A program made the position numbers and the translations under genes. The notes below the pieces were generated by a model. It made no database searches. It worked only from the letters and a program-made list of their open reading frames with translations, and was not told the origin of the DNA. A stretch of DNA of 64,000 bases, from positions 1,409,861 through 1,473,860 of the forward strand of contig NC_021039.1 in the NCBI RefSeq assembly GCF_000210095.1, in the 5' to 3' direction. Origin of the DNA: Ruminococcus champanellensis 18P13 = JCM 17042. GTDB lineage: Bacteria; Bacillota; Clostridia; Oscillospirales; Ruminococcaceae. This document shows positions 1 to 7,743 of the stretch, piece by piece (within the stretch, counting starts at the first letter, position 1; each line of letters opens with the position of its first letter).

Positions 1-12
1 TGAAATTCCCTC

Positions 13-41
13 TTTACTTTTCCATTTTAGTGTGCTAAAAT
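13..41 (+). promoter_or_regulatory. Promoter of the yerC-type gene with overlapping inverted repeat
   Basis: A -35 TTTACT (13-18) and -10 TAAAAT (36-41) are separated by 17 bp. A perfect 7-bp inverted repeat, ATTTTAG at 24-30 and CTAAAAT at 35-41, covers the -10 box. That is a plausible operator for autoregulation by the downstream TrpR-like protein, but this is inference. Confidence 0.55.
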
Positions 42-76
42 AATTGGAAAGGAAAGATGTTCACGGAGGATTGACT

Positions 77-379
77 ATGAACAATAAATTAAAGGAATTC
101 GGCGTAGATGCTTTGTTTGAAGCGGTTCTGACCCTGGAAACCATGGAGGAATGCTACAAGTTCTTTGAGGATCTCTGTACCGTACAGGAACTGAAGGCCA
201 TTTCCCAGCGGCTGCAGGTGGCGAAAATGCTGAACGAGCATCATGTGTATACGGATATCGTGGCGGCAACCGGCGCCAGCACTGCCACCATCAGCCGGGT
301 GAACCGTTCGCTCATCAACGGTTGTGATGGCTACAGCATTGTGTTCAGCCGCATGAAGGATCACGAACATGAACAGTGA
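77..379 (+). CDS. yerC: YerC/YecD family TrpR-like DNA-binding regulator
   Basis: This 100-residue protein belongs to the TrpR superfamily group called YerC/YecD. Members are small helical repressor-like proteins whose ligand is generally unknown. A helix-turn-helix is visible at about residues 60-80 (YTDIVAATGASTATISRV). I chose ATG 77 because GGAGG at 65-69 lies 7 nt upstream and the family starts near this residue; an in-frame ATG at 44 has no ribosome site. The 3' end overlaps the following methyltransferase by 11 bp, so the two are probably co-translated. An inverted repeat over the promoter suggests autoregulation. The regulated pathway cannot be told from sequence. Confidence 0.85.
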   Translation: MNNKLKEFGVDALFEAVLTLETMEECYKFFEDLCTVQELKAISQRLQVAKMLNEHHVYTDIVAATGASTATISRVNRSLINGCDGYSIVFSRMKDHEHEQ

Positions 380-1124
380 CCGGAGCTACAGCGTCTTTGC
401 CCGGTACTACGATCTGCTGACGGAGAACGTAGATTACGAAGCCCGGGCGGCATATCTGGACGAGCTGATCCGCCAACTGCATCCGGTGGAGGACTGTGTG
501 CTGCTGGATCTTGCCTGCGGCACCGGCACTCTGTCGGAGGCTATGGCACGCCGGGGCTATGACGTGATCGGGGTGGACGGCTCCGGAGACATGCTCAACG
601 AGGCAGTGGAGAAGAAGTGCGAAAGTGGTCTGCCCATTCAGTATGTGTGCCAGGACATGCGCCGTCTGGAACTGTACGGTACAGTGGACGTGACCATCTG
701 CATGCTGGACAGTCTGAACCACCTGCCGGGGCTTCCGGATATTCAGAATGTGTTCCGCCGGGTGAGTCAATATACGGAACCGGGAGGGCTGTTCCTGTTT
801 GACGTGAACACCCTGCACAAGCATCGGGTGACTCTGGGGGATCAGGTGTTCCTGTTTGACCTGGACGAGGTCTACTGTGTGTGGGAAAACCGGTTTGACG
901 GGGATGCTACGGTGACCATCACCCTGGACTTTTTTGAATCCGGGGACGGGGAGCATTATACCCGCACGACGGAGCAGTTCCGGGAGCGGGCATACCCCCG
1001 GCAGGTACTGGAACAGGCGCTGGAGGATGCGGGCTTTGCAGTGGAAGCGGTATACGGGGCGGACAGTCTGGATCCCCCCACAGAGAATACGGATCGGCTG
1101 ATTTTTGCAGCCAGAAAGAAATGA
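369..1124 (+). CDS. Class I SAM-dependent methyltransferase
   Basis: This is a 251-residue cytosolic methyltransferase with a Rossmann fold. Motif I is DLACGTGTLSEAMA at about residues 43-56, followed by the acidic SAM-ribose-binding segment VIGVDGSGDML. The QDMRRLEL and DVTICMLDSLNHL segments match motifs II and III of the small Methyltransf_25/11 type. The substrate is unknown. The start lies inside the end of the TrpR-like gene (11-bp overlap) and the gene is followed 9 bp later by hslO, so the three form one transcription unit. No targeting signal is seen. Confidence 0.85.
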   Translation: MNSDRSYSVFARYYDLLTENVDYEARAAYLDELIRQLHPVEDCVLLDLACGTGTLSEAMARRGYDVIGVDGSGDMLNEAVEKKCESGLPIQYVCQDMRRLELYGTVDVTICMLDSLNHLPGLPDIQNVFRRVSQYTEPGGLFLFDVNTLHKHRVTLGDQVFLFDLDEVYCVWENRFDGDATVTITLDFFESGDGEHYTRTTEQFRERAYPRQVLEQALEDAGFAVEAVYGADSLDPPTENTDRLIFAARKK

Positions 1125-1133
1125 GGAAGTAAC

Positions 1134-2003
1134 ATGGGACAGCTGAAACGAGTGATCTCTGCGGATGGATCCGTGGTAGCGGCAGCAGTGGATGCAACGG
1201 ATCTGGTGGCGCAGATTGAACAGCTTCATCAAACATCCGCAGTGGTCACTGCGGCATTGGGCAGGCTTTCGGTGGCTGCCTCCATGATGGGCTACAGTCT
1301 GAAGGGGGACAAGGAGTCCGTGACCATCCGGGTGGATGGGGATGGTCCTGCCGGTCAACTGGTGGCTGTGGCAGATGCCGGAGGCAACGTGAAATGTTAC
1401 GCTTCCCATCCGGTGGTGGAGCTGCCTCTGAATGCCAAGGGTAAGCTGGATGTAGGGGGCGCAGTGGGCAGAAACGGCACCCTGTCCGTGGTGAAGGATC
1501 TGAATCTGAAGGAGCCTTATGTTGGCATGGTGCCCCTGGTGTCCGGAGAGATCGCAGAGGACATCACCAGCTATTACGCAGTCAGCGAGCAGATTCCTAC
1601 CGTGTGCGGTCTGGGGGTACTGGTGAACCCGGATCTGACCGTGCAGGCGGCGGGGGGATATCTGGTGCAGCTTTTGCCCTTTGCGGATGAAGCATGCATC
1701 CAAACCCTGGAGGACAACGTGAACCGGCTGCCTTCCGTGACCCAGATGCTCACCAGTGGCATGATGGCGGAGCAGATTGCTATGGCATTGCTGGAGGGAC
1801 TGAACCCGAATCTGTTGGACGAGGCGGAGGTTGCATACCGGTGCGATTGCAGCCGGGAGCGCACCAAGGGGGTGCTGGCAAGCCTGGGGAAGCAGGATTT
1901 GGAGGATATTGCGTCCAAGCAGGAGGAGATCCAGGTTTGCTGTCATTTCTGCAACAAGGTGTACTCCTTCACGCCCCAGGAAGTACGGGAATTAGAAAAA
2001 TAA
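1134..2003 (+). CDS. hslO: Hsp33 redox-regulated chaperone
   Basis: At 289 residues this is the usual Hsp33 length. The C-terminal zinc/redox switch is complete: a CDCSRER motif near residue 237 and a CCHFC motif near 265 give the CxC...CxxC tetrad. In the family, oxidation releases zinc and unfolds the linker, turning the protein into an ATP-independent holdase in the cytosol. The N-terminal core is intact. The ATG is preceded by GAGGAAG. It is the last gene of the operon starting at 77; the tRNA promoter begins about 20 bp after its stop. Confidence 0.95.
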   Translation: MGQLKRVISADGSVVAAAVDATDLVAQIEQLHQTSAVVTAALGRLSVAASMMGYSLKGDKESVTIRVDGDGPAGQLVAVADAGGNVKCYASHPVVELPLNAKGKLDVGGAVGRNGTLSVVKDLNLKEPYVGMVPLVSGEIAEDITSYYAVSEQIPTVCGLGVLVNPDLTVQAAGGYLVQLLPFADEACIQTLEDNVNRLPSVTQMLTSGMMAEQIAMALLEGLNPNLLDEAEVAYRCDCSRERTKGVLASLGKQDLEDIASKQEEIQVCCHFCNKVYSFTPQEVRELEK

Positions 2004-2021
2004 AAAACTTTCTAAAAACGC

Positions 2022-2050
2022 TTGACAAACGGATGTAATGCGTGTATAAT
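2022..2050 (+). promoter_or_regulatory. Consensus promoter of the tRNA operon
   Basis: TTGACA (2022-2027) and TATAAT (2045-2050) both match consensus and are 17 bp apart. The first tRNA begins 36 bp after the -10 box. Confidence 0.9.
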
Positions 2051-2086
2051 ATTTATTGTCGCTGAACGATTCGCTTCAGCGAGTGT

Positions 2087-2162
2087 GGGAGCTTAGCTCA
2101 GCTGGGAGAGCATCTGCCTTACAAGCAGAGGGTCATAGGTTCGAGCCCTATAGCTCCCACCA
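2087..2162 (+). tRNA. tRNA-Val (anticodon TAC)
   Basis: The acceptor stem GGGAGCT pairs with AGCTCCC. The D arm, a TTCGAGC T-loop and the anticodon loop CTTACAA (TAC) are present, and 3' CCA is encoded at 2160-2162. It is first of four tandem tRNAs. Confidence 0.97.
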
Positions 2163-2166
2163 CTTT

Positions 2167-2243
2167 GGCCTGGTAGTTCAGTTGGTTAGAACGCCGCCCT
2201 GTCACGGCGGAGGTCGTGAGTTCGAGTCTCATCCAGGTCGCCA
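2167..2243 (+). tRNA. tRNA-Asp (anticodon GTC)
   Basis: The acceptor GGCCTGG pairs with CCAGGTC, with one G-T wobble. The anticodon loop is CTGTCAC, the discriminator is G and CCA is encoded at 2241-2243. It lies 4 bp after tRNA-Val. Confidence 0.97.
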
Positions 2244-2245
2244 CT

Positions 2246-2321
2246 GCGGATTTAGCTCATCTGGTAGAGCGCCACCTTGCCAAGGTGGAGGTAGCGAGTT
2301 CGAGCCTCGTAATCCGCTCCA
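2246..2321 (+). tRNA. tRNA-Gly (anticodon GCC)
   Basis: The acceptor GCGGATT pairs with AATCCGC. The anticodon stem is CCACC/GGTGG with loop TTGCCAA. CCA is encoded at 2319-2321. It lies 2 bp after tRNA-Asp. Confidence 0.97.
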
Positions 2322-2384
2322 AATTTTTTCTTCCGTTGGTATCAAAACGGGTCTTTGTGCGTAGAATATATCAGGCACAAAAAC

Positions 2385-2458
2385 GGCGCTATAGCCAAGT
2401 GGTAAGGCAAGGGTCTGCAACACCCTCATCCCCAGTTCAAATCTGGGTGGCGCCTCCA
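2385..2458 (+). tRNA. tRNA-Cys (anticodon GCA)
   Basis: The acceptor GGCGCTA pairs with TGGCGCC. The anticodon loop is CTGCAAC (GCA), the discriminator is T as expected for Cys, and CCA is encoded at 2456-2458. A 63-bp spacer separates it from tRNA-Gly; no second promoter is obvious there. Confidence 0.96.
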
Positions 2459-2461
2459 AAG

Positions 2462-2494
2462 GATCTTCCGAATCGCTTCGGAAGATCTTTTTTT
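2462..2494 (+). terminator. Intrinsic terminator of the tRNA operon
   Basis: An 11-bp stem (GATCTTCCGAA at 2462-2472 with TTCGGAAGATC at 2477-2487) and a TCGC loop are followed by a T7 tract. Confidence 0.93.
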
Positions 2495-2536
2495 GTGCCT
2501 ATATGAGGCTCTTTGTGCTAAATGCCGAAAAGGGGC

Positions 2537-2565
2537 TTTACAAATGAGATGAATTGTGATAAAAT
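2537..2565 (+). promoter_or_regulatory. Promoter of the Nudix gene
   Basis: TTTACA (2537-2542) and TAAAAT (2560-2565) have a 17-bp spacer. Transcription would begin near 2572, which argues that translation does not start at the ATG at 2571 but downstream at 2607. Confidence 0.7.
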
Positions 2566-2606
2566 GATACATGCTATATGCGAAACTGGTCGAAATGAGG
2601 GATGGT

Positions 2607-3227
2607 ATGGCGCAGAATCTGATCTGGCTTGACTGGGCTGTGCGCCTGCAGGCGCTGGCACAGGCAGGGCTTTATTACGGAAAGGATCCCTTTGACCGGG
2701 AACGGTATGCGGAGATTCGCAGCATTGCCGCCCAGATGATTGCCCACCAGGGGGAGATGCCCTTTGAAAAGGTACAGGGTCTGTTCTGCTGTGAAACCGG
2801 CTACCAGACTCCGAAGCTGGATACCCGGGCAGCCATCTTCCGGGATGACCGGATCCTGCTGGTACAGGAGAAGAACGGCACCTGGTCCCTGCCGGGCGGT
2901 TGGGTGGATGTGGATCTGTCCGTGCTGGAAAATGTGGTCAAGGAAGTCCGGGAGGAAGCCGGACTGGATGTGACGGCGGATCTGGTGATCGCCGTGCAGG
3001 ACCGGGAAAAGCATAACCAGCCGGTTTATGCATATAAAATATGTAAGATCTTTGTCCGGTGCACCGTCATCGGGGGCGCATTCCGGGAAAATACCGAAAC
3101 CGTTGCCAGCGACTACTTTTCGCTGGATGCTCTGCCGCCTCTGGCAGAGGAGAAGAACAACCGGGAACAGATTGCAATGTGCTTTGCGGCGCAGCATGCA
3201 GAGCATTGGAAAACCCTGCTGGATTAG
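2607..3227 (+). CDS. Nudix hydrolase with N-terminal NUDIX_N-type domain
   Basis: This 206-residue cytosolic protein hydrolyses a nucleoside diphosphate linked to X; homologues are often called ADP-ribose pyrophosphatases. Residues 1-60 (LIWLDWAVRLQALAQAGL) match the short helical domain found before the Nudix fold in this subgroup. The Nudix box runs from GGWVDVDLS to VREEAGL, keeping the REXXEE glutamates. ATG 2607 is preferred because it has GAGGGA 5 nt upstream and matches the family N-terminus; ATG 2571 would be at the transcription start. The exact substrate is not predictable. Confidence 0.85.
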   Translation: MAQNLIWLDWAVRLQALAQAGLYYGKDPFDRERYAEIRSIAAQMIAHQGEMPFEKVQGLFCCETGYQTPKLDTRAAIFRDDRILLVQEKNGTWSLPGGWVDVDLSVLENVVKEVREEAGLDVTADLVIAVQDREKHNQPVYAYKICKIFVRCTVIGGAFRENTETVASDYFSLDALPPLAEEKNNREQIAMCFAAQHAEHWKTLLD

Positions 3228-3252
3228 CGGCGGATAGAAAGGAACAAAAGAT

Positions 3253-4722
3253 ATGGCGAATTCAAAAAAGCTGAAAAAACAAAGCAAGCCCAAGCAACTG
3301 CCTGCCCATGTGGAGAAAAAACGGGAACAGGAGCGTGCGGCTGCCAAAAAGGCAAAGCGGAGCCGGATCTGGAAGCGGATCGGCATTGCCGCAGGGGCGG
3401 TGCTGCTGGTGGGAGGCATTGCCTGGGGGACTATTTTTGCGGTGCAGCGCAGCGGCATTCTGCTACATAACCGGGTGGCAATGTCCAGTGAGCACTTTGA
3501 AGTCAACAACGCCATGATGGACTATTATTATGTCGAGCTGGAGAAATCCTTCTTTGCCAGCGGTACGGATTATCTCAAGCGCATCGGGGTGGATCCGAAC
3601 AAATCCCTGAAGGAGCAGAAGTACCAGGGGGATACCACCTGGTTTGATTATCTGATGCAGACCGTTACCTCCAACAACGAGCAGATGCTGGTGCTGCTGG
3701 AGGAAGCCACTGCCCAGGGCATGACCCTGGATGACACGGAAAAGGCGGATCTGGAGCAGAAGCTGTCCCAGATCAATCTGAAGGATTATGCCACCGGGGT
3801 GCGGATGGAGGATGTGCGCAAGGCGGTGGAGTATTCCCTGATCGCCACCAAGTACAGCAACAAGATTCTGGCGGATACCAAGACCAAGGAGTCGGACTGG
3901 GAAGCGTATTACGCAGAGCATGCGGATGACTACTTGCAGTTGGATGCCATGTCCTACGCCTTTACCATCAGCGAGGAGGGCATGACCGCAGAGGAAGCCA
4001 TGGAGCAGGCGAAGCTTCTGGATCAGACTACCAGCAAGGAAGCCTTTGAGACCTGGGTGAAGCAGTATCTGACCGGCACCGGGGTTGCAGAGGATGTTGC
4101 CGCCCAGACTGTGGAAAAATGCAAGACCACCGGTGCTCTGTCCAGCTTTGGGGATGAGGTGACCGCATGGGCAAAAGCGGATACTACAAAGCCGGGGGAC
4201 ACCTACATTGCCCAGAGCGACACTGCATGCAAGGTGTACCTGCTGCTGAGCAAGCCGGCACGGGATGAACAGCTTACGGTGGACATCCGGCATATTCTCC
4301 TGTCCACGGAGAAATGCGGCTCTGCGGAGGCTGCTCTGGAGCGGGCAAAGGCTGTGCTGGAGGAATGGAAGAACGGCGCTGCCAATGAGGCAAGCTTTGC
4401 GGAGCTTGCAAAGCAGTATTCGGCGGACGGTTCTGCCAGCAGCGGCGGTCTGTACGAGATGGTATATCCCGGAGAAATGGTAGAGGAGTTCGATCAGTGG
4501 TGCTTTGACGAGAGCCGGAAGGATGGGGACACGGACATTGTGGAAACCCAGTACGGCGCCCATGTGATGTACTTTGTAAAGCACAGTCTGCCCAAGTGGG
4601 AGGCGGATATCAGCGGCAAGCTGGACAATGAAGGCTATAAGGCTGCATACGATGAATTGGTAAAGGCACATCCGGTTACCAAGAACGATGAGAATATCGC
4701 AAAGGTTGCGAATGAGCGCTGA
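3253..4722 (+). CDS. Membrane-anchored parvulin-type peptidyl-prolyl isomerase (PrsA/SurA-like)
   Basis: The 489-residue protein starts with a very basic cytoplasmic tail (residues 1-42) and one transmembrane segment (about 43-65, IGIAAGAVLLVGGIAWGTIF). A large extracytoplasmic part follows. A SurA-like helical region precedes a PpiC/rotamase domain at roughly residues 340-445 (DIRHILLS, FAELAKQYS, SGGLYEMVYPGEM, YGAHVMYFV). It probably helps fold exported proteins outside the membrane. Unlike PrsA it has a membrane anchor, not a lipobox. It sits between the Nudix and DUF3048 genes with short spacers. Confidence 0.88.
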   Translation: MANSKKLKKQSKPKQLPAHVEKKREQERAAAKKAKRSRIWKRIGIAAGAVLLVGGIAWGTIFAVQRSGILLHNRVAMSSEHFEVNNAMMDYYYVELEKSFFASGTDYLKRIGVDPNKSLKEQKYQGDTTWFDYLMQTVTSNNEQMLVLLEEATAQGMTLDDTEKADLEQKLSQINLKDYATGVRMEDVRKAVEYSLIATKYSNKILADTKTKESDWEAYYAEHADDYLQLDAMSYAFTISEEGMTAEEAMEQAKLLDQTTSKEAFETWVKQYLTGTGVAEDVAAQTVEKCKTTGALSSFGDEVTAWAKADTTKPGDTYIAQSDTACKVYLLLSKPARDEQLTVDIRHILLSTEKCGSAEAALERAKAVLEEWKNGAANEASFAELAKQYSADGSASSGGLYEMVYPGEMVEEFDQWCFDESRKDGDTDIVETQYGAHVMYFVKHSLPKWEADISGKLDNEGYKAAYDELVKAHPVTKNDENIAKVANER

Positions 4723-4751
4723 GGGCGCTCGGCTGAAAGGGAGTCTTTCAA

Positions 4752-5849
4752 ATGAAGATCAGAAGAATTGCGGCAATTCTGTTGGCATGCACACTGCTGA
4801 CCGCAGCAGGATGCGGAAACAAGCAGGAGGAGTCCTCTGGCATGGCATCGACACCGGCTACCACTGCCGGGACACAGCAGACGGCGGCTGAAACCGAGCC
4901 TGCGGAACCGGCAACAGAGGCGGTTTCCGCAGTGCACAATCCCCTGACCGGGGAGACCGGCTATAACCAGGACGCAGTGGGGAAACGACCCATTGCGGTA
5001 ATGGTGAACAATGTAAAACCCTCCCTGCCTCAGTACGGCATTGCGGCGGCGGACATCATTTACGAAATTCCGGTGGAGGGGGGGATTACCCGGCTCATGG
5101 CGGTGTATGCGGACTACACGAACCTGCCGGATATCTGCTCTGTGCGCAGTTGCCGGTATTACTACCCGATCCTGGCATACGGCATGGATGCCATTTACTG
5201 CCACTGGGGCTGTGACCAGACCATCGCCAAGGATACGCTGGAGCGTCTGGGCATTGACCGGATGGATGGCGGCGGCATTGCCAATAAGGTGATCTTCTTC
5301 CGGGATCCTGACCGGGTGGGCAAGTACAACACGGAGCATACAGGGTATCTGAAGGGGGATGCGGTGCCGGATGCCATTGACCAGTTCGGCTTCCGGACGG
5401 ATACCACCGCCGAAGATGCATTCCGGTTCCTGGATCCGGAAAAGCCGGAAAAGCCGGACGGGGAAAGCTGTGAAACGGTGAATGCTGCATTCTCTGACCA
5501 GTATTTCAGCACCTTTACCTACGATGCGTCCAGCGAGACCTATCTCAAGCAGCATTCCGGCAAGCCCCACATGGATCAGAAGGCTGACAAGCAGCTTGCT
5601 TTTACCAACGTGATCCTGCTGCAGACGGATATTCACACCCGGCCGGACGGCTATCTGATGGATGTGGCACTGAAGGGGGGCACGGGCTACTACATTTCCT
5701 TGGGGGAAGCCCAGGAGATCAAGTGGACAAAGGACGCAGAAGATCAGCCCATCCGGCTTTTTGACCAGAGCGGTAAGGAACTGTCCGTGAATGCAGGCAA
5801 AAGCTACATTGGTCTGATCGGTACCAACCGCCCCATTACGATTTCTTAA
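4752..5849 (+). CDS. DUF3048 (YerB-type) lipoprotein
   Basis: This 365-residue exported protein has a type II signal peptide with lipobox TAAGC (Cys21), followed by a Ser/Thr/Glu-rich linker to about residue 58. The rest matches DUF3048, named after B. subtilis YerB, with the typical RPIAVMVNN, LPQYGIAAADIIYE and VEGGITRLMAVY segments and a C-terminal half that includes a YLMDVALKGGTGYY segment. Function is unknown; the family is cell-surface. The ribosome site GGGAG sits in the loop of a small hairpin (TGAAAG 4734-4739 with CTTTCA 4745-4750) just before ATG 4752. Its stop codon TAA is part of a palindromic repeat element. Confidence 0.88.
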   Translation: MKIRRIAAILLACTLLTAAGCGNKQEESSGMASTPATTAGTQQTAAETEPAEPATEAVSAVHNPLTGETGYNQDAVGKRPIAVMVNNVKPSLPQYGIAAADIIYEIPVEGGITRLMAVYADYTNLPDICSVRSCRYYYPILAYGMDAIYCHWGCDQTIAKDTLERLGIDRMDGGGIANKVIFFRDPDRVGKYNTEHTGYLKGDAVPDAIDQFGFRTDTTAEDAFRFLDPEKPEKPDGESCETVNAAFSDQYFSTFTYDASSETYLKQHSGKPHMDQKADKQLAFTNVILLQTDIHTRPDGYLMDVALKGGTGYYISLGEAQEIKWTKDAEDQPIRLFDQSGKELSVNAGKSYIGLIGTNRPITIS

Positions 5850-6025
5850 GGTAATACCGCACAAAGAATGTGTGGTAGATGTGCCAACAGATTTTTCGTC
5901 AGATTGCATAGAAACGACGCAGGAATACTGGCGTATTGCAAGGAGTTTCTGTGTGATATGACGGAAAATACGTCAGCAGATGCTGCGCATAGCCGACAGG
6001 TGGGCTTTGTGCGGTGTTGCCTTAA
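5846..6025 (+). repeat. Composite palindromic repeat element beginning at the DUF3048 stop codon
   Basis: The 180-bp element has terminal inverted repeats. The left arm TAAGGTAATACCGCACAAAG starts at 5847; the right arm CTTTGTGCGGTGTTGCCTTA runs 6005-6024. They pair with two mismatches and TTAA occurs at both ends. No ORF is credible inside it. Shorter relatives start at 30892, 50035 and 50697. It contains a second inverted-repeat element (5893-5967). It looks like a non-autonomous mobile element or a REP-type palindrome; no transposase is present. Confidence 0.7.
5893..5967 (+). repeat. Second inverted-repeat family, nested copy
   Basis: The left arm CGTCAGATTGCATAGAAA (5897-5914) is inversely repeated by TTTCTGTGTGATATGACG (5946-5963), with flanking T and A runs. 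The arms are identical, over at least 20 nt each, to those of the copy at 49316-49391, while the central parts differ. It lies inside the 180-bp repeat. Confidence 0.7.
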
Positions 6026-6033
6026 GGCTAGAA

Positions 6034-6057
6034 GGGGAGAGGAATCTCCCTTTTTTC
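6034..6057 (+). terminator. Intrinsic terminator upstream of spoIIR
   Basis: The stem GGGAGA (6035-6040) pairs with TCTCCC (6045-6050) around a GGAA tetraloop and is followed by T6 C T3. It probably ends the transcript of the DUF3048 lipoprotein. Confidence 0.85.
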
Positions 6058-6112
6058 TTTGCATGTATATTTTGCTGCCGGCTGGGCATATTCCAGTCGG
6101 AGGCGATGTAAC

Positions 6113-6754
6113 ATGAAACGACTGGAACTGATTTTACTGGCTGGACTTTTGGGTGCGATCCTTTATGCAAATGTAAGCAGTGTATCCCGCACGGTGGACA
6201 AGCTGCAGGCACAGGTGCTGCGGCTGCACATCCTTGCAAACTCCGACAGTGAGGAAGATCAGGCGCTGAAGCTGGCAGTCCGGGACAGACTTCTGTCCTG
6301 TTCGGAGGAGCTGTTCGGGGATGCGCAGACCCTGGAGGAGGCCTATGATGCCGCCCAGAGCAAGCTGGACCGGATCCGGGAGATTGCCCGGCAGGTAGTG
6401 CAGGAGCAGGGCTTTACTTATGACGTGGAGGCGGAGCTGGTGGAGATGCCCTTTGATGAGCGGGTGTATGAGGATCTGACCATGCCGGCCGGGGAGTATG
6501 AGGCGCTGCGGATCACCATCGGGGAGGCGGAGGGTCACAACTGGTGGTGCGTGATGTATCCGCCCCTGTGCATCCCGGCGGCAGAGTCGGTGCGGAGCGA
6601 TGCAGACCAGGCGGAAGCGTATTTCGACCAGGGGGAGTATGATCTGCTGACCAATCCCCGGCGGTACCGGGCAAGACTTAAGTGCGCAGAGGTGTTTTCC
6701 CGGCTCTGGGACAGGATCAGAGAAAGTGCGGACGAATTTGAAAAAAGTACTTGA
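6113..6754 (+). CDS. spoIIR: Stage II sporulation protein R
   Basis: This 213-residue secreted signalling protein has an N-terminal hydrophobic segment (LELILLAGLLGAILYANVSS). The SpoIIR core follows with LQAQVLRLHILANSDSEEDQ, then VRDRLL and a WWCVMYPPLCIP motif near residue 140. In Bacillus, SpoIIR made in the forespore triggers SpoIIGA to cleave pro-sigma-E in the mother cell; the same role is inferred. ATG 6113 has GGAGG (6099-6103) 9 nt upstream. Its stop codon overlaps the infC promoter -35 box. Its presence indicates a sporulation lineage. Confidence 0.93.
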   Translation: MKRLELILLAGLLGAILYANVSSVSRTVDKLQAQVLRLHILANSDSEEDQALKLAVRDRLLSCSEELFGDAQTLEEAYDAAQSKLDRIREIARQVVQEQGFTYDVEAELVEMPFDERVYEDLTMPAGEYEALRITIGEAEGHNWWCVMYPPLCIPAAESVRSDADQAEAYFDQGEYDLLTNPRRYRARLKCAEVFSRLWDRIRESADEFEKST

Positions 6755-6779
6755 CAAACGATGCAAAAGGGTATATACT
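6751..6779 (+). promoter_or_regulatory. Promoter of the infC operon
   Basis: TTGACA (6751-6756) and TATACT (6774-6779) have a 17-bp spacer. The -35 box overlaps the spoIIR stop codon. Confidence 0.88.
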
Positions 6780-6786
6780 ATTACAG

Positions 6787-6906
6787 TAAAAACAAAGCAG
6801 GACTTTCTGTTCTCACCGCCCGTGCATGCATGGTTCGGTCAATATGAACCCATTTTACATGGAATTCGTATGAGTGCAGGATGCTTTCTGCACTCATTTT
6901 TGTTTT
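6787..6906 (+). promoter_or_regulatory. infC-rpmI-rplT leader with attenuator (L20-leader-like)
   Basis: About 145 nt separate the promoter from infC. The leader ends in a terminator-type hairpin, GAGTGCAG (6872-6879) with CTGCACTC (6888-6895) and a T-rich tail. It is placed as in the known L20 leader of Firmicutes, where ribosomal protein L20 binds the leader and promotes early termination. I cannot confirm the L20-binding fold by eye. Confidence 0.65.
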
Positions 6907-6931
6907 GAAAACTGACTTGGAGGTGCTGGAA

Positions 6932-7450
6932 ATTAGCAAACAGGAACATCAGATCAACGAAGAGATCCGGGACCGTGAGGTGCTGGTAATCGACGATCAG
7001 GGAACAAAGCTGGGTGTGCTTTCCGCAAAGGAAGCGCAGAAGATCGCCTATGACAAGAATCTGGATCTGGTCAAGATCGCGCCCCAGGCGACTCCGCCTG
7101 TGTGCCGGATCATGGACTACGGCAAGTTCTGCTTTGAGCAGGCAAAGCGGGAAAAGGAAGCCCGCAAGAACCAGAAGGTTGTGGAGATCAAGGAAATCCG
7201 TATGTTTTCTGCGATTGATACCCACGATTTCAACACAAAGGTCAACCAGGCTATCAAATTCCTGCAGTCCGGCGACAAGCTGAAGGTTTCCGTCCGGTTC
7301 CGCAAGCGTGCGATTGCGCATCCCCACCTGGGTGAGGAGCTGCTGGCTCGTTTCCGTGAAGCATGCGGCGACATTGCTGTCGTGGATAAGCCGGCAAAGA
7401 TGGAGGGTCGCAGCATCGTGATGTTCATGTCACCGAAGGCATCCAAGTAA
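6932..7450 (+). CDS. infC: Translation initiation factor IF-3 (ATT start)
   Basis: The 172-residue IF-3 binds the 30S subunit, prevents premature 50S joining and proofreads the start codon. Both domains are present: an N-terminal part (NEEIRDREVLVID) and a C-terminal part (KEIRMFSAIDTHDFNTK). The reading frame is open upstream, but the only well-spaced start is ATT at 6932: GGAGG (6919-6923) lies 8 nt before it and the protein then begins ISKQEHQINEEIR, as the family does. Rare AUU starts are a known autoregulatory feature of infC in other bacteria. rpmI and rplT follow. Confidence 0.93.
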   Translation: MSKQEHQINEEIRDREVLVIDDQGTKLGVLSAKEAQKIAYDKNLDLVKIAPQATPPVCRIMDYGKFCFEQAKREKEARKNQKVVEIKEIRMFSAIDTHDFNTKVNQAIKFLQSGDKLKVSVRFRKRAIAHPHLGEELLARFREACGDIAVVDKPAKMEGRSIVMFMSPKASK

Positions 7451-7468
7451 TTGAAGGAGGACTATACA

Positions 7469-7672
7469 ATGGCAAAGGTTAAGGTTAAAACGCATTCCGG
7501 AGCAAAGAAGCGCTTCAAGGTAACCGGTTCCGGTAAGGTGAAGTATCAGCACACCAACAAGAGACACAGACTGACCCAGAAGGACACCAAGCGGAAGAGA
7601 ATCGCACGGGGCGCCGGCATCTGCGACTGCACAAACGCACCGACCATCAAGAAGCTCGTTCCCTATCTCTAA
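7469..7672 (+). CDS. rpmI: 50S ribosomal protein L35
   Basis: The 67-residue basic protein has the L35 signature [20 protein letters not shown] and a C-terminal [12 protein letters not shown] 7469 follows AAGGAGG. It is the second gene of the infC-rpmI-rplT operon. Confidence 0.98.
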   Translation: MAKVKVKTHSGAKKRFKVTGSGKVKYQHTNKRHRLTQKDTKRKRIARGAGICDCTNAPTIKKLVPYL

Positions 7673-7743
7673 GATCCGGCTGCCGGGTCTGCGGAATGCA
7701 GTTTCAGATTTTCTGAGTAAATATATTTTGGAGGTATAAGACA

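Noticed and set aside
345-1946. 533-codon open frame on the minus strand
   Set aside because: It runs antisense to the methyltransferase and hslO, has no ribosome site and gives a low-complexity His/Gln/Leu-rich product. It is a composition shadow, as are the very long antisense frames at 24638-27763 and 56695-60189.
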